From positions 1-27,496 of the forward strand of contig DUVD01000131.1 in assembly GCA_012841225.1 (NCBI GenBank): a stretch of DNA of 27,496 nt, read 5' to 3'. Under the pieces are notes generated by a model. That model ran no database searches. It was not told the DNA's origin and was given only the letters and a program-made list of their open reading frames with translations. Both the position numbers and the translations under genes were made by a program. Positions within the stretch are counted from its first letter, which is position 1; every line of letters starts with the position of its first letter. Below, piece by piece: positions 16,497-24,617 of the stretch. Source of the stretch: Fibrobacter sp. Its GTDB lineage: Bacteria; Fibrobacterota; Fibrobacteria; Fibrobacterales; Fibrobacteraceae.

Positions 16497-17948
16497 ATGG
16501 GTAAATCTTTATTAACATTTTTTCGTAAAATTTCAACTCCTCAATGGCTTTTGATTTTATTAGTCGCAGGCATTTCTGTATTTAATATTGTATTATGGGC
16601 TGAACCATATATAAAACAGGTAAGACGAGACTATAAAATAGAATCGATTTTTGCGAACTACTGGAAAACAGAAGGGGCTGAGAGCTTCCGCGCTGTAGGC
16701 TTAAAACCAACTAAAAAACTATACCTCGAAGAATTAGAAAACTATAGAACTCAGTACTTAGAAAAAAACCCTCCACTTATTCCAGAAAAACGCATCGCTA
16801 AAATGAATGCCGATTTTAAGCACTGGTGGGAAACGGGTGGAAACTTATCTTATGTGAATCAAGGCATTGTACCAGACAACGCTCTGTACCAAAGGGAATT
16901 AAAAAAATGGGTCGGCGCCTATACCCAAAAACTATTGCAATATCAGATTCCATTTGTCCCTGCAGAAGAAAACTTCGCCAATCTTTTTATTTATTGGCTT
17001 TTACTTCCTGGAATTCTTTCTCTTATTTCTTGTATTTTGATTTTTAGTTTCACTTCGTATCACTTAGAAAGACGCTGGGGAGCACTAAAGATTTTAGGCC
17101 TCTTTATAGCTGCAAATGCAATAGGCGGGTTTTTAGTAAACGCACTCGTTAGCACCAGTTTCTTTAATGGTTATCAAAATGAGTTTCTCAAAGGCATGAG
17201 TCTCGGTTTAGCCACCCTTTTAGGTGCTACTGCAAGAGGGCATAGCAAAGACGAAGTAGCTAAAAAAACCACTATCGTGGCGGGACTTCTTTTAATGGTC
17301 GATATGATCATCAATTGGTTTTTTAATCCAGGCTTGTTTGGAGCCGTTACCATCTTGTCTTTACCATTTTTTGGGGTAGGGCTTTTACTAGGCATTTATA
17401 TGCCCTACAGAAAGCAAACTCTTGAAGAACAAAAAGAGGAATTACTTGAAGAAAAACGACGAAACAAAGTCGATCCTTACCTACAGAAAAAAAACAAAAC
17501 ACGTGAAAACTTAAGTGATGGTCTTGCTGCAGCAAGGCGGGGCGAATATGAAGCGGCAGTGCAATTTTTAACCGATGGGATGCAAGCCCTTTTGCAAGAA
17601 TACCCGATCGACGCTGTTTTTTTAAAATCAACAGCCACAGACATGGTAAGCCCGTCTTTGTTTATGGAGATAAGTAGCACGCAATGGTTAGAATGGGGCG
17701 TAGCGGCAAACAGTAAAAACATACCCGAAGTTGCTCTTCTTTTTCTAGAAAAATCACTGTCACTTGAAGAAAATCCCTCTATGGCGAGAAAAGCTCTCTT
17801 TCATATTGGTGAAATACGAGTGAGATGCAATTTAGATCCAGCAGAAGGGAAAATCCGACTACAAAAAGTTCTCGAACTTGGCGACAAAGATATTATAGCG
17901 GTACAAACTCAAAAGATTTTAGATAGGAATTTCTTGGACGAAACTTAA
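16497..17948 (+). CDS. Membrane protein with inactive rhomboid-like core and TPR-like C-terminal region
   Basis: 483 residues. One membrane helix (about 15-37) is followed by a soluble segment of about 120 residues (40-158), then a cluster of five or six helices (160-302), then a charged helix (305-335) and a helical C-terminal part (338-480) with TPR-like character. The membrane cluster follows the rhomboid plan: LERRWG (190-195) matches the ExxxG after TM2, and GMSLGLATLLGATARG (233-248) lies where GxSG with the catalytic serine is expected. The second glycine is lost, and the TM6 histidine is absent (ILSLPFFGVGLLLG). I infer a rhomboid-like pseudoprotease. Its stop codon is directly adjacent to the stop of convergent recF. 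Probably membrane partner of the neighbouring kinase. Confidence 0.75.
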   Translation: MGKSLLTFFRKISTPQWLLILLVAGISVFNIVLWAEPYIKQVRRDYKIESIFANYWKTEGAESFRAVGLKPTKKLYLEELENYRTQYLEKNPPLIPEKRIAKMNADFKHWWETGGNLSYVNQGIVPDNALYQRELKKWVGAYTQKLLQYQIPFVPAEENFANLFIYWLLLPGILSLISCILIFSFTSYHLERRWGALKILGLFIAANAIGGFLVNALVSTSFFNGYQNEFLKGMSLGLATLLGATARGHSKDEVAKKTTIVAGLLLMVDMIINWFFNPGLFGAVTILSLPFFGVGLLLGIYMPYRKQTLEEQKEELLEEKRRNKVDPYLQKKNKTRENLSDGLAAARRGEYEAAVQFLTDGMQALLQEYPIDAVFLKSTATDMVSPSLFMEISSTQWLEWGVAANSKNIPEVALLFLEKSLSLEENPSMARKALFHIGEIRVRCNLDPAEGKIRLQKVLELGDKDIIAVQTQKILDRNFLDET

Positions 17949-19028
17949 TCAATCCATCTGGATTTCGGCGTCTGGGGTAAAAGGAATATCTTGAAGTCGG
18001 GGCGTCGCGATTAGTACTTGAGCATGCTTTTCTCTGATTAAGTTAGCAACGGCGCCACGACGATACTCGTCGAGTTCCGCAAAGACATCGTCTAATAGCA
18101 AAATAGACGGGCAAAGGTTTTTGCAAGCCAAATCTAACGCAGCAAAACGCATAGAAATAGCTGCCGAGCGGCATTGACCTTGAGAACCAACAGAACGAAG
18201 TTCATAACCAGAAGACCATAATATAAAATCATCTTTATGAGGCCCTATTAGAGTGACTCCTTGGCAGCGTTCTGCGTGGTCTAAGCATTCTAATCTTTCT
18301 CGGAAATCGCGATCTAAATGATGAGATTCATTTTCTTTTGTTACTGAACTTCTATAGGAAGTATTGATTTCATCGGCACCAGCTGCCAGGATTTTATAGT
18401 AATCTGAAACCATTGGCCCTATTTCACAAATCATTTCTAAACGCACCTTCCAAATGCGCACAGCGAGCTCAATAAACTGCTCCGTTAAAACGGAGAATAA
18501 TGTCTCGCCACCTATTGGCTTTCCCAATCGATTCTGCCTGAGCCATTGATTTCGTTGCAATAAAATTCGACGATAACGCTTTAATAAATCCGTATTTAAA
18601 GGCGATCGAAGGCATAGGATTTCGTCCATCCAGCTGCGGCGTTCTTCTGGCGCACCGCGCACTAAAGAAATGTCGCTTGGTTGCATAATGACTGCTGGAA
18701 TTTGTCCAAAAAATAGACTCGCTGATTTTGCTTCTAAACCATCTTTTTTAGCGACAATTCCCGTTAAGGAATTAACAGAAAGTGCGCGTGTGGATTCTAA
18801 CTCCGCTAAAAAAGTACCTCGGACTATAAGTTCTTCTGCGTTCCAAGAAACAAGTTCTTTAAGGTCCCTAGACCTAAAGGAATAACCATGAGACAAAACA
18901 TGAATTATTTCTAACAGAGTCGTTTTGCCACAGCCATTTTTACCGCTAACTACAGTAATTCCGGGTTCAAAAGAAATATCCAATTCAGAAATATTTCGTA
19001 CGGAAGTCAAATGGAGGTTACGAATCAA
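17949..19028 (-). CDS. recF: DNA replication and repair protein RecF
   Basis: SMC-like ATPase that helps load RecA at gaps together with RecO/RecR. 359 residues from the TTG at 19028. Walker A is GKNGCGKTT (29-37), the ABC-type signature is VGSQGQCRSAA (280-290), and Walker B is LLLDDVFAELD (310-320); order and spacing are as in RecF. An in-frame ATG at 19067 would give 13 extra residues. I prefer the TTG because GAGGGTGG lies 5 bases before it, TTGA overlaps the stop of the upstream gene, and the resulting N-terminus (MIRNLHLTSVRN) matches RecF starts. It is last in an envelope-gene operon rather than next to dnaN or gyrB. Confidence 0.95.
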   Translation of the reverse strand: MIRNLHLTSVRNISELDISFEPGITVVSGKNGCGKTTLLEIIHVLSHGYSFRSRDLKELVSWNAEELIVRGTFLAELESTRALSVNSLTGIVAKKDGLEAKSASLFFGQIPAVIMQPSDISLVRGAPEERRSWMDEILCLRSPLNTDLLKRYRRILLQRNQWLRQNRLGKPIGGETLFSVLTEQFIELAVRIWKVRLEMICEIGPMVSDYYKILAAGADEINTSYRSSVTKENESHHLDRDFRERLECLDHAERCQGVTLIGPHKDDFILWSSGYELRSVGSQGQCRSAAISMRFAALDLACKNLCPSILLLDDVFAELDEYRRGAVANLIREKHAQVLIATPRLQDIPFTPDAEIQMD

Positions 19029-20047
19029 GGAATCCACCCTCGCACACCAAAGCTCAAGGGATTCCACAAGTTCGCTTCTGATTCGTAAAGTAGCGCATAG
19101 CTCACATCAAAAGGCCATTGTTTTTTGCCAATGCGAATGTGAAACCGATAGCCAAGACCAAATGAAAAATTAAGGTCATTCATACCTATGCTAATAGTCC
19201 CTTTAGGAATTGCCTCATATTCAAAACCCACGCGCCCTGTCCACACGTGTCGATCGGGGTCAAAAGCTAAAAGCGTGTCGGCAACCTGATAATCAAGCGC
19301 TTCCATCCAAGCAGAAATGGGTTTACCAAAAAGACTGTCTCTATAGCCCAAGCCTATTTGCAATACTTTGGGGCGCAATCCTTCCGTGGATATCACGGAG
19401 TTATCTGCACTCGGATTGCGAGTCCAAGTCGCCGATAAATTCTTACTAAAACTCAAGTTACGAATCACCACTGAGGTAGACCATTTATCACTCCACTGTC
19501 GCACCCAGCCCAAATTAAAATTCACTGGACTCTGGTAACCGTCTATTAAGCTGATGTCATCGTAATAATTTGAAATGCCTAAATTATCGTAGCTCATCGA
19601 AAAAGAAATTCCAATACCATCTCGACGAGATAAGCGATATGCAAATCCCAAGTAAATCATCGTAAAATAAGGCGAGGCCGTGCCTAGGGTCTTATCGTCT
19701 TCGTTGACTACATCAAAATCCATATCACCACGGTAAAGCATGGCAAGGCCAACTCCCATGCGCTTACCAACACGTCCTTCAATTCCCAAAGAACCACCTG
19801 CGCGATCTAAATCTCGCCTTTCAGCGTGCAGGTTGTAAGCGAGTTGCGTTCTAAAACTCAAAAGCGCCGGATTCCAATAAGCGCCCGGCTGGGCCGCAGT
19901 GTCTGCAGAACCCGTATTACCACGCCCTAGCTCATGGGCACTCGCTCCCATGCGTTCCACAAAACCATCAAAGCTACCTAGCATCGCTTTTTTATCGGCG
20001 TGCGCACAAATAACTAATAAAGAGCATAAAAAAATGATTCTTTTCAT
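19025..20047 (-). CDS. PorV/PorQ-like outer membrane beta-barrel protein
   Basis: 340 residues with a signal peptide (MKRIIFLCSLLVICAHA, cleavage after about 17). The N-terminal pattern, SAHELGRGNTGSADTAAQPGAYWNPALLS (split here by position: 36-50 and 51-64), matches the 'MGgA ... yNPA' opening of PorV/PorQ and FadL-like barrels. The rest alternates amphipathic strands with aromatic and glycine residues (for example NLGWVRQW, GFAYRLS, IGLGYRD) and ends in SFGVRGWIP. The start overlaps the previous gene by ATGA, with a GGGGGGAA site before it; the stop overlaps the recF TTG. In type IX secretion systems PorV collects secreted cargo at the outer membrane. The adjacent secreted propeller protein makes such a role plausible but unproved. 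Confidence 0.8.
   Translation of the reverse strand: MKRIIFLCSLLVICAHADKKAMLGSFDGFVERMGASAHELGRGNTGSADTAAQPGAYWNPALLSFRTQLAYNLHAERRDLDRAGGSLGIEGRVGKRMGVGLAMLYRGDMDFDVVNEDDKTLGTASPYFTMIYLGFAYRLSRRDGIGISFSMSYDNLGISNYYDDISLIDGYQSPVNFNLGWVRQWSDKWSTSVVIRNLSFSKNLSATWTRNPSADNSVISTEGLRPKVLQIGLGYRDSLFGKPISAWMEALDYQVADTLLAFDPDRHVWTGRVGFEYEAIPKGTISIGMNDLNFSFGLGYRFHIRIGKKQWPFDVSYALLYESEANLWNPLSFGVRGWIP
19034..19041 (-). promoter_or_regulatory. Ribosome binding site deciding the recF start
   Basis: GAGGGTGG on the minus strand, 5 bases before the TTG at 19028 and within the final codons of the barrel gene. Confidence 0.7.
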
Positions 20048-21624
20048 TTTCTATTCCCCCCAAGGCTCATCACTTTGCCCCAACCAACATGGCCGTGATC
20101 ATCCTTTACTCTCACATAGTAAATACCCATTGCACAAGGCCTACCGTGCTCATCTAAACCATCCCAAAAGTCTTCTGTAGCTTTAGAGCTCCGCACCGAG
20201 TTTGCCTCGCGAGACACGCCGCTTTGAATGGTTCGGACCCGGCGCATATCGTAACTAAAAACTTCTATTGTGATTTTTGAAGATTGCCCCACTTTATAAG
20301 CCACTAATGACTCGCCACCAGCGACAATTACCGATGGAACCATACGAATTGAGCCCAAGTCATTTTTAACAGGCGATTGATTAAGAATATGAGACCAAGT
20401 CATGCCCGAATCGGCAGACACCGAAATGCCGCCCCCATAAGAAGTGACGGCCAAGCCTTCGACACTCTCTGTCAAAGGAAATGTGGTCACTGAGGTAAGA
20501 ATGGAATTGCTAATTAAAACACCGGCATTAACATCGTAAAGCCATTGCCGCGAATAGTCCCAAGGGATAGCACCTGAAGAGTCGAGTTTTAAAAGACCAC
20601 TAATAGAGCCCTCTATAGTTTGCACCGCCAAGAAAGCCTTCTTACCAATAAAAGCAACATGACTCACACTATAATCAGCGTTATCATAAGCATTTTTTTG
20701 CACCTTACCAAGTGTATCTTTAAAAATAATTTCTTTAAAACCCGACCCATTCCAAGAACGCCATAAACTACTTTTTGTGGAAGATTTTTCGCGGGTAGAG
20801 GTTTCTGCTATCACTTGAATAGGGTTACCACCAACCCAAACGCCAGTGACGCGGAGTTCACCAAGAGCAGTTACTTTAGAAAAAGATCGTGCCGCTGTTT
20901 GACGGTAAAGTCCATTTTCTGTGGCAAGCCATAGCATTGACGTTTCGGGATCTAAAGCAAGTCCAAAAACAGACGGGTTATTTTTTTCCTCTATAGCATA
21001 ATCGCGGCTCAGCGTATCCAAATTAGAGCTGTTTTGATTAAGTACAAAATAAGAGATTTGCGGGGCTGTTGTCGAACCAGAAACATCATAACGTTCTAAA
21101 CCTAAAACACCGCGAGACATCCATAGCACAGAGGTATTAGCATCATAAGCAAAGGCGCCAATACTTTTTGCCATTAAAGAAGATTTCTCTGCTTCGATCT
21201 GCACAATTGGTTCATCTAAAGGCGTTTCTATTATGTTGCTTGCTTTAACAGAAAAGAATCCCTCTGGTTTCCTAAAGTCGTTAATCGAATCCAATCCAAA
21301 CATGGGAAAGACAAGCCCGAGCTTACCCGCATTAATAAAAGGAATACGCCTTGTCTCTGCAGTCACATCCGAAAAAATACCGTCATGTACGGGTGTCTTT
21401 TCTTGATCAAAATAGTCCGGTTTCATGGAAAGTACATTGACTACCGATTCTCCAAGTGCTAAGTTCACAAGGGTCACACCGCTCCCCACATCACCACGAG
21501 AAAGAACCCAAAGTGCGCCTGTAGCGGGTCCTGGAGCCACCACAAAAGTAAAGTTGCTCACTAAAGATTCGGATGCAAAAGCCGAAAGCGAAAATAAAAA
21601 AACACTAATTATTTTTTGAAACAT
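20044..21624 (-). CDS. Secreted beta-propeller protein with C-terminal FlgD-like Ig domain
   Basis: 526 residues with a signal peptide (MFQKIISVFLFSLSAFA, cleavage after about 17). Several blades resemble ligand-binding or two-component-regulator propellers: SVLWMSRGVLGLERYD and SMLWLATENGLYRQ, plus an Asp-box-like SADSGMTW at 403-410. The last 90 residues form a FlgD-like Ig domain: VAYKVGQSSKITIEVFSYD, the WDGLDEHGRPC core (487-497) and GIYYVRVKDDHG. Such C-terminal domains are common on secreted proteins of Bacteroidota and Fibrobacterota. It starts 2 bases after the LolA-like gene and overlaps the barrel gene by ATGA. The ligand is unknown. Confidence 0.8.
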   Translation of the reverse strand: MFQKIISVFLFSLSAFASESLVSNFTFVVAPGPATGALWVLSRGDVGSGVTLVNLALGESVVNVLSMKPDYFDQEKTPVHDGIFSDVTAETRRIPFINAGKLGLVFPMFGLDSINDFRKPEGFFSVKASNIIETPLDEPIVQIEAEKSSLMAKSIGAFAYDANTSVLWMSRGVLGLERYDVSGSTTAPQISYFVLNQNSSNLDTLSRDYAIEEKNNPSVFGLALDPETSMLWLATENGLYRQTAARSFSKVTALGELRVTGVWVGGNPIQVIAETSTREKSSTKSSLWRSWNGSGFKEIIFKDTLGKVQKNAYDNADYSVSHVAFIGKKAFLAVQTIEGSISGLLKLDSSGAIPWDYSRQWLYDVNAGVLISNSILTSVTTFPLTESVEGLAVTSYGGGISVSADSGMTWSHILNQSPVKNDLGSIRMVPSVIVAGGESLVAYKVGQSSKITIEVFSYDMRRVRTIQSGVSREANSVRSSKATEDFWDGLDEHGRPCAMGIYYVRVKDDHGHVGWGKVMSLGGNRK

Positions 21625-21626
21625 AT

Positions 21627-22268
21627 TTATCTCATATCAATTTCATCAATCTCTTTAGAACCTTTAAAAGTAAAATCCGCAATAGTTGTTTTTTTCACTA
21701 TTTTTAAATCAGAGATTTCATATTGAGAGGCATTACCTAAGTCATCAGTTGTAAAAAGGCGAACAGGAGAATAATCTTTTGCAGAGAGCCAAACTTCCAT
21801 ATCCTTAAACTGATCGTCATATTTAGAAGGGTCGAGAGTCAAAACATAAACGGGTTTGTTTTTCCATACTTCTTCTCGAACAGCCGTTGCTCGACAATTC
21901 AAATATTTAAACAATAGTCCCGACGGGTGAAGCGTACTAGACAAATCTTCTATGGCTTTAATTAGCACCTGTTTTTGGTCTTGATTCCACTGCCATAAAG
22001 AGACACCATCGCTAAAAAAAACAATCCCTGGCACTACCAAGCGAAATCTATTTTTTTCTCCTACCAGGAGCGAACCGCGCTGCTCAGAAACGTCTGGAGA
22101 ACCTGCTGGAAAAACTTTAACATGAAAGTTTAATGACCAGGAAGACCCAGATTTAAACCATGCCTTCGACTTATCAAGCACTTCAGTCGCAGACGAGGCA
22201 CTAAGAGGGGCAAAGCTGACAAGCAATGCAATCAGTAAAAAAAGAACGGGGCGGCCTAAAAAAAACAT
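21627..22268 (-). CDS. LolA-like outer membrane lipoprotein carrier
   Basis: Periplasmic chaperone that would carry lipoproteins from the inner to the outer membrane. 213 residues with a signal peptide (hydrophobic to about residue 20, cleavage near SASSA, about 26). The half-barrel pattern of LolA is visible: NRFRLVVPG, SDGVSLWQWNQDQKQVLI, the hydrophobic HPSGLLFKYL region, VYVLTLDPS, and VWLSAKDYSPVRLFTTDDLGN split over positions about 160-185. A CAAAGG site precedes the ATG. First gene of the minus-strand operon that continues to recF. A specialised carrier for the downstream envelope proteins is possible; general LolA function is equally possible. Confidence 0.82.
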   Translation of the reverse strand: MFFLGRPVLFLLIALLVSFAPLSASSATEVLDKSKAWFKSGSSWSLNFHVKVFPAGSPDVSEQRGSLLVGEKNRFRLVVPGIVFFSDGVSLWQWNQDQKQVLIKAIEDLSSTLHPSGLLFKYLNCRATAVREEVWKNKPVYVLTLDPSKYDDQFKDMEVWLSAKDYSPVRLFTTDDLGNASQYEISDLKIVKKTTIADFTFKGSKEIDEIDMR

Positions 22269-22400
22269 CTAAAACCTTTGAATTAATAAATATTTGAGTA
22301 AAATCTACAAAATATGACTGGATCAAAAAAAAACCGAGCTTTATCCTTACGAATTTCCCTATTTTCTTGTTTTTAGCTCTGGTCATGGCTTAAAACTTGA

Positions 22401-22408
22401 TATATTTG
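22401..22408 (+). promoter_or_regulatory. Possible -10 element of the outer membrane barrel gene
   Basis: TATATTTG, 41 bases before the ATG at 22450. It contains the TATATT seen at other starts in this window and also fits the Bacteroidota-type TAnnTTTG -7 box. No TTTG box lies at the expected distance upstream. Confidence 0.3.
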
Positions 22409-22436
22409 TATTTTTGCACCAACAAATTTTATTTCG

Positions 22437-22444
22437 AGAAAGGA
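22437..22444 (+). promoter_or_regulatory. Ribosome binding site deciding the barrel gene start
   Basis: AGAAAGGA, 5 bases before the ATG at 22450. It supports this start, with a proper signal peptide directly after it, over the in-frame ATG at 22414. Confidence 0.7.
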
Positions 22445-22449
22445 TTCAC

Positions 22450-23556
22450 ATGCGCAAACTCATTTTGCCTATTGCTTTGATCGCAGTCGCTCTGACCTAC
22501 GCCGCTGATGTCGCCATCAATGGAAGCATTAACGCTGACTACGCCACTTATTGGGATAAAGACTTTGACCCTACCAATGCAGCAAATCAGGATATCGATC
22601 TTTCACTTACCGCCTATTTGAATGAATCCGTCTCTGCTACCATTAAAACCAATACGCACAGTACTTATTTCGATGGTGACGGCAACTTACAACAATCCGA
22701 AGTACGGCACACGCAAAGCCGGGCGACAGCCATGGGCAACCTCGACAATCGCTTTACCGCATTTAACTTCGATGGCGTTAGTTTTCGTTGGGATTTTAAT
22801 CCTAACGTCGCAGCTGTTTTTGGCGACCTCTCTTACAGCGCTGGTAACTTCAACTATTATTTCTGGAGAGACTCTAGCCGCTACAATGTAATCTCTAAAG
22901 AGCAGCGTTTACGCGGTATTGGTGTCGAATTAGAAGGTGGAAAAATTTATCTCGGCGCATCCGAAAACAGCAAGTCGGCCATTTTAGCTTATGGTACTTA
23001 TCCTGTAGAACTCCTTTCTCGTACAGAAGAACGTTTAGTACTCACACCAAGCATCGAATGGGCTTTTGGGTCTAACATCGGTCGTTCTTATACCTATGCA
23101 CTCGGTTTAGAAGCTACCTATTCTAAGAGTAGCGGTAAAATGAATTACGGGGCTACTGCTACTTGGGGCACACACCCTTACAAAGCCGAAATGGTACACG
23201 CCTTTCTTTTAGAACCCTCTTTCAACTTCGATATATTTAACATCGGTGCCTCCTTCTACCAAGCACTGCTCGCCAAAAAAGATTCCTCCGTGCAAAGCCA
23301 AATTTTTACGGAAGACCAAACTATGTTTTTTGTTGAACCCTCTATCGACCTTCACAAAAAAATATCTTTAGGCGTCGCTTACGAGTACCACGATCCTAGC
23401 AATAAGATCGAAAAAGACCATCGCCAATTTGTAGGTCCAAATGTTTACGTCTACCCCACCACTAAGACCGAAATCGTCTTCTGGAGCGGCTATAACATTC
23501 TACCCGCAAAGGCCAATCACTTTTCAATGGGTATTAGCGGGCACACTAGCTTCTAA
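22450..23556 (+). CDS. Outer membrane beta-barrel protein, family not recognised
   Basis: 368 residues from the ATG at 22450, opening with a signal peptide (MRKLILPIALIAVALTYA, cleavage after about 18). The mature protein has repeated amphipathic strands with alternating aromatic residues (for example SFRWDFN, FNYYFWRD, YTYALGLEATYS, LGVAYEYHD, IVFWSGYN) and ends SMGISGHTSF with a terminal phenylalanine, the usual signal for barrel insertion. This supports a porin-like or transport barrel of about 16-18 strands. I do not recognise a named family. The gene is followed after 8 bases by the OpgC-like gene and is probably cotranscribed with it. Confidence 0.8.
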   Translation: MRKLILPIALIAVALTYAADVAINGSINADYATYWDKDFDPTNAANQDIDLSLTAYLNESVSATIKTNTHSTYFDGDGNLQQSEVRHTQSRATAMGNLDNRFTAFNFDGVSFRWDFNPNVAAVFGDLSYSAGNFNYYFWRDSSRYNVISKEQRLRGIGVELEGGKIYLGASENSKSAILAYGTYPVELLSRTEERLVLTPSIEWAFGSNIGRSYTYALGLEATYSKSSGKMNYGATATWGTHPYKAEMVHAFLLEPSFNFDIFNIGASFYQALLAKKDSSVQSQIFTEDQTMFFVEPSIDLHKKISLGVAYEYHDPSNKIEKDHRQFVGPNVYVYPTTKTEIVFWSGYNILPAKANHFSMGISGHTSF

Positions 23557-23564
23557 AATCGCTC

Positions 23565-24617
23565 GTGAGACTTAGAGCACTAGATTCCATTCGAGGGTTG
23601 CTTTTACTTCAAATGACTCTCGATCATTTTGGAAAGCCCATCTCCTCTTTTCTTTATCAATGCTTCGGTTTCTTTAGTGCAGCCGAAGGTTTTTTCTTTT
23701 TATCTGGGTTTGTAGGTATCTTTGCTGCTATCAGCAAAGCAAAAAAAGACCCAAACGCCTCTTGGATGCGCCTTAGGGCTCTCCGAATTTGGAAGTATCA
23801 TATTTTATCTTTGATGAGCCTCATTTGCATGGGCATTTTTTTATTCCCGGGGCTCACCACTTTTTTCAAAAGCATTATATCACACCCCTTCTTAGGCAGC
23901 TTCCTTTCACTCGCATTAATCCATACTCCCGCGTGGCTCGACGTGCTACCTCTTTATGTTTTTTTAATGCTCATTGGCTCTTACTTTTTTCCATTAATGG
24001 CACGTGGTCGTATTTTTCCTGTTTGGTTTTTGTCTTTTAGCCTCTGGCTAATCGCCCAACTAGGGCTCCGTCAAAGCGTTCACGACCTTTTTCCTAATTG
24101 GGTTTATCACGGTTTTTTTGATTTAGCAGCGTGGCAGTTTATCTACTTTTCAGGAGCGGCCATAGGAGCCTGGTGGAAAAAACATAAACTCGCCGAAACA
24201 GTGCCGCATAATAGTGTGAGGCTTATTTCCATAGTTGCCATCGCCATTACTTTATTTTTATTTCTCTGGTCACGAGAATGGATTCCTTTGCCACCTCCAT
24301 CCGCATTTTGGATTGATCGAGAACACCTGGGGCCACTTCGTTATTTGAATTTTATCGTTTTTGCTCTTTCTATTTGCTTTATTGTGCGTACTCGTCCAGG
24401 CCTTTTAGATTTTCAACTAACCGCCACCCTTGGTAAGCGAAGTCTCGAAGTCTATACGGCTCATACTATGCTTATTTACCTTTGGTTTATAACGCCGGCA
24501 AGCATTCAATTTCAGACGCCATGGAACGTGGCGCTTCCACTTTTTGCGTGCGTCTTGTTGTGGCTACTAGCTACTGTTTTAGAGAAGCGCTTTAGCAGAC
24601 GCCACGCTCGCTTGTAA
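23565..24617 (+). CDS. OpgC-like membrane acyltransferase
   Basis: 350 residues with about 10 hydrophobic helices. The N-terminus, RALDSIRGLLLLQMTLDHFG (4-23), holds the Arg/Asp/Arg and histidine (His21) pattern of OpgC and related acyltransferase-3-like proteins, followed by AAEGFFFLSGFVG (39-51). OpgC succinylates osmoregulated periplasmic glucans in Proteobacteria; here the acceptor may be another surface or periplasmic glycan. It starts with GTG, without a clear ribosome site, 8 bases after the barrel gene. Its last 39 bases overlap the end of the convergent AlkD-like gene. Confidence 0.85.
   Translation: MRLRALDSIRGLLLLQMTLDHFGKPISSFLYQCFGFFSAAEGFFFLSGFVGIFAAISKAKKDPNASWMRLRALRIWKYHILSLMSLICMGIFLFPGLTTFFKSIISHPFLGSFLSLALIHTPAWLDVLPLYVFLMLIGSYFFPLMARGRIFPVWFLSFSLWLIAQLGLRQSVHDLFPNWVYHGFFDLAAWQFIYFSGAAIGAWWKKHKLAETVPHNSVRLISIVAIAITLFLFLWSREWIPLPPPSAFWIDREHLGPLRYLNFIVFALSICFIVRTRPGLLDFQLTATLGKRSLEVYTAHTMLIYLWFITPASIQFQTPWNVALPLFACVLLWLLATVLEKRFSRRHARL

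Noticed and set aside
22336..22380. Inverted GAGCT ... AGCTC pair in the gap before the barrel gene
   Set aside because: A short stem with a loop of more than 30 bases; expected by chance in such a region.
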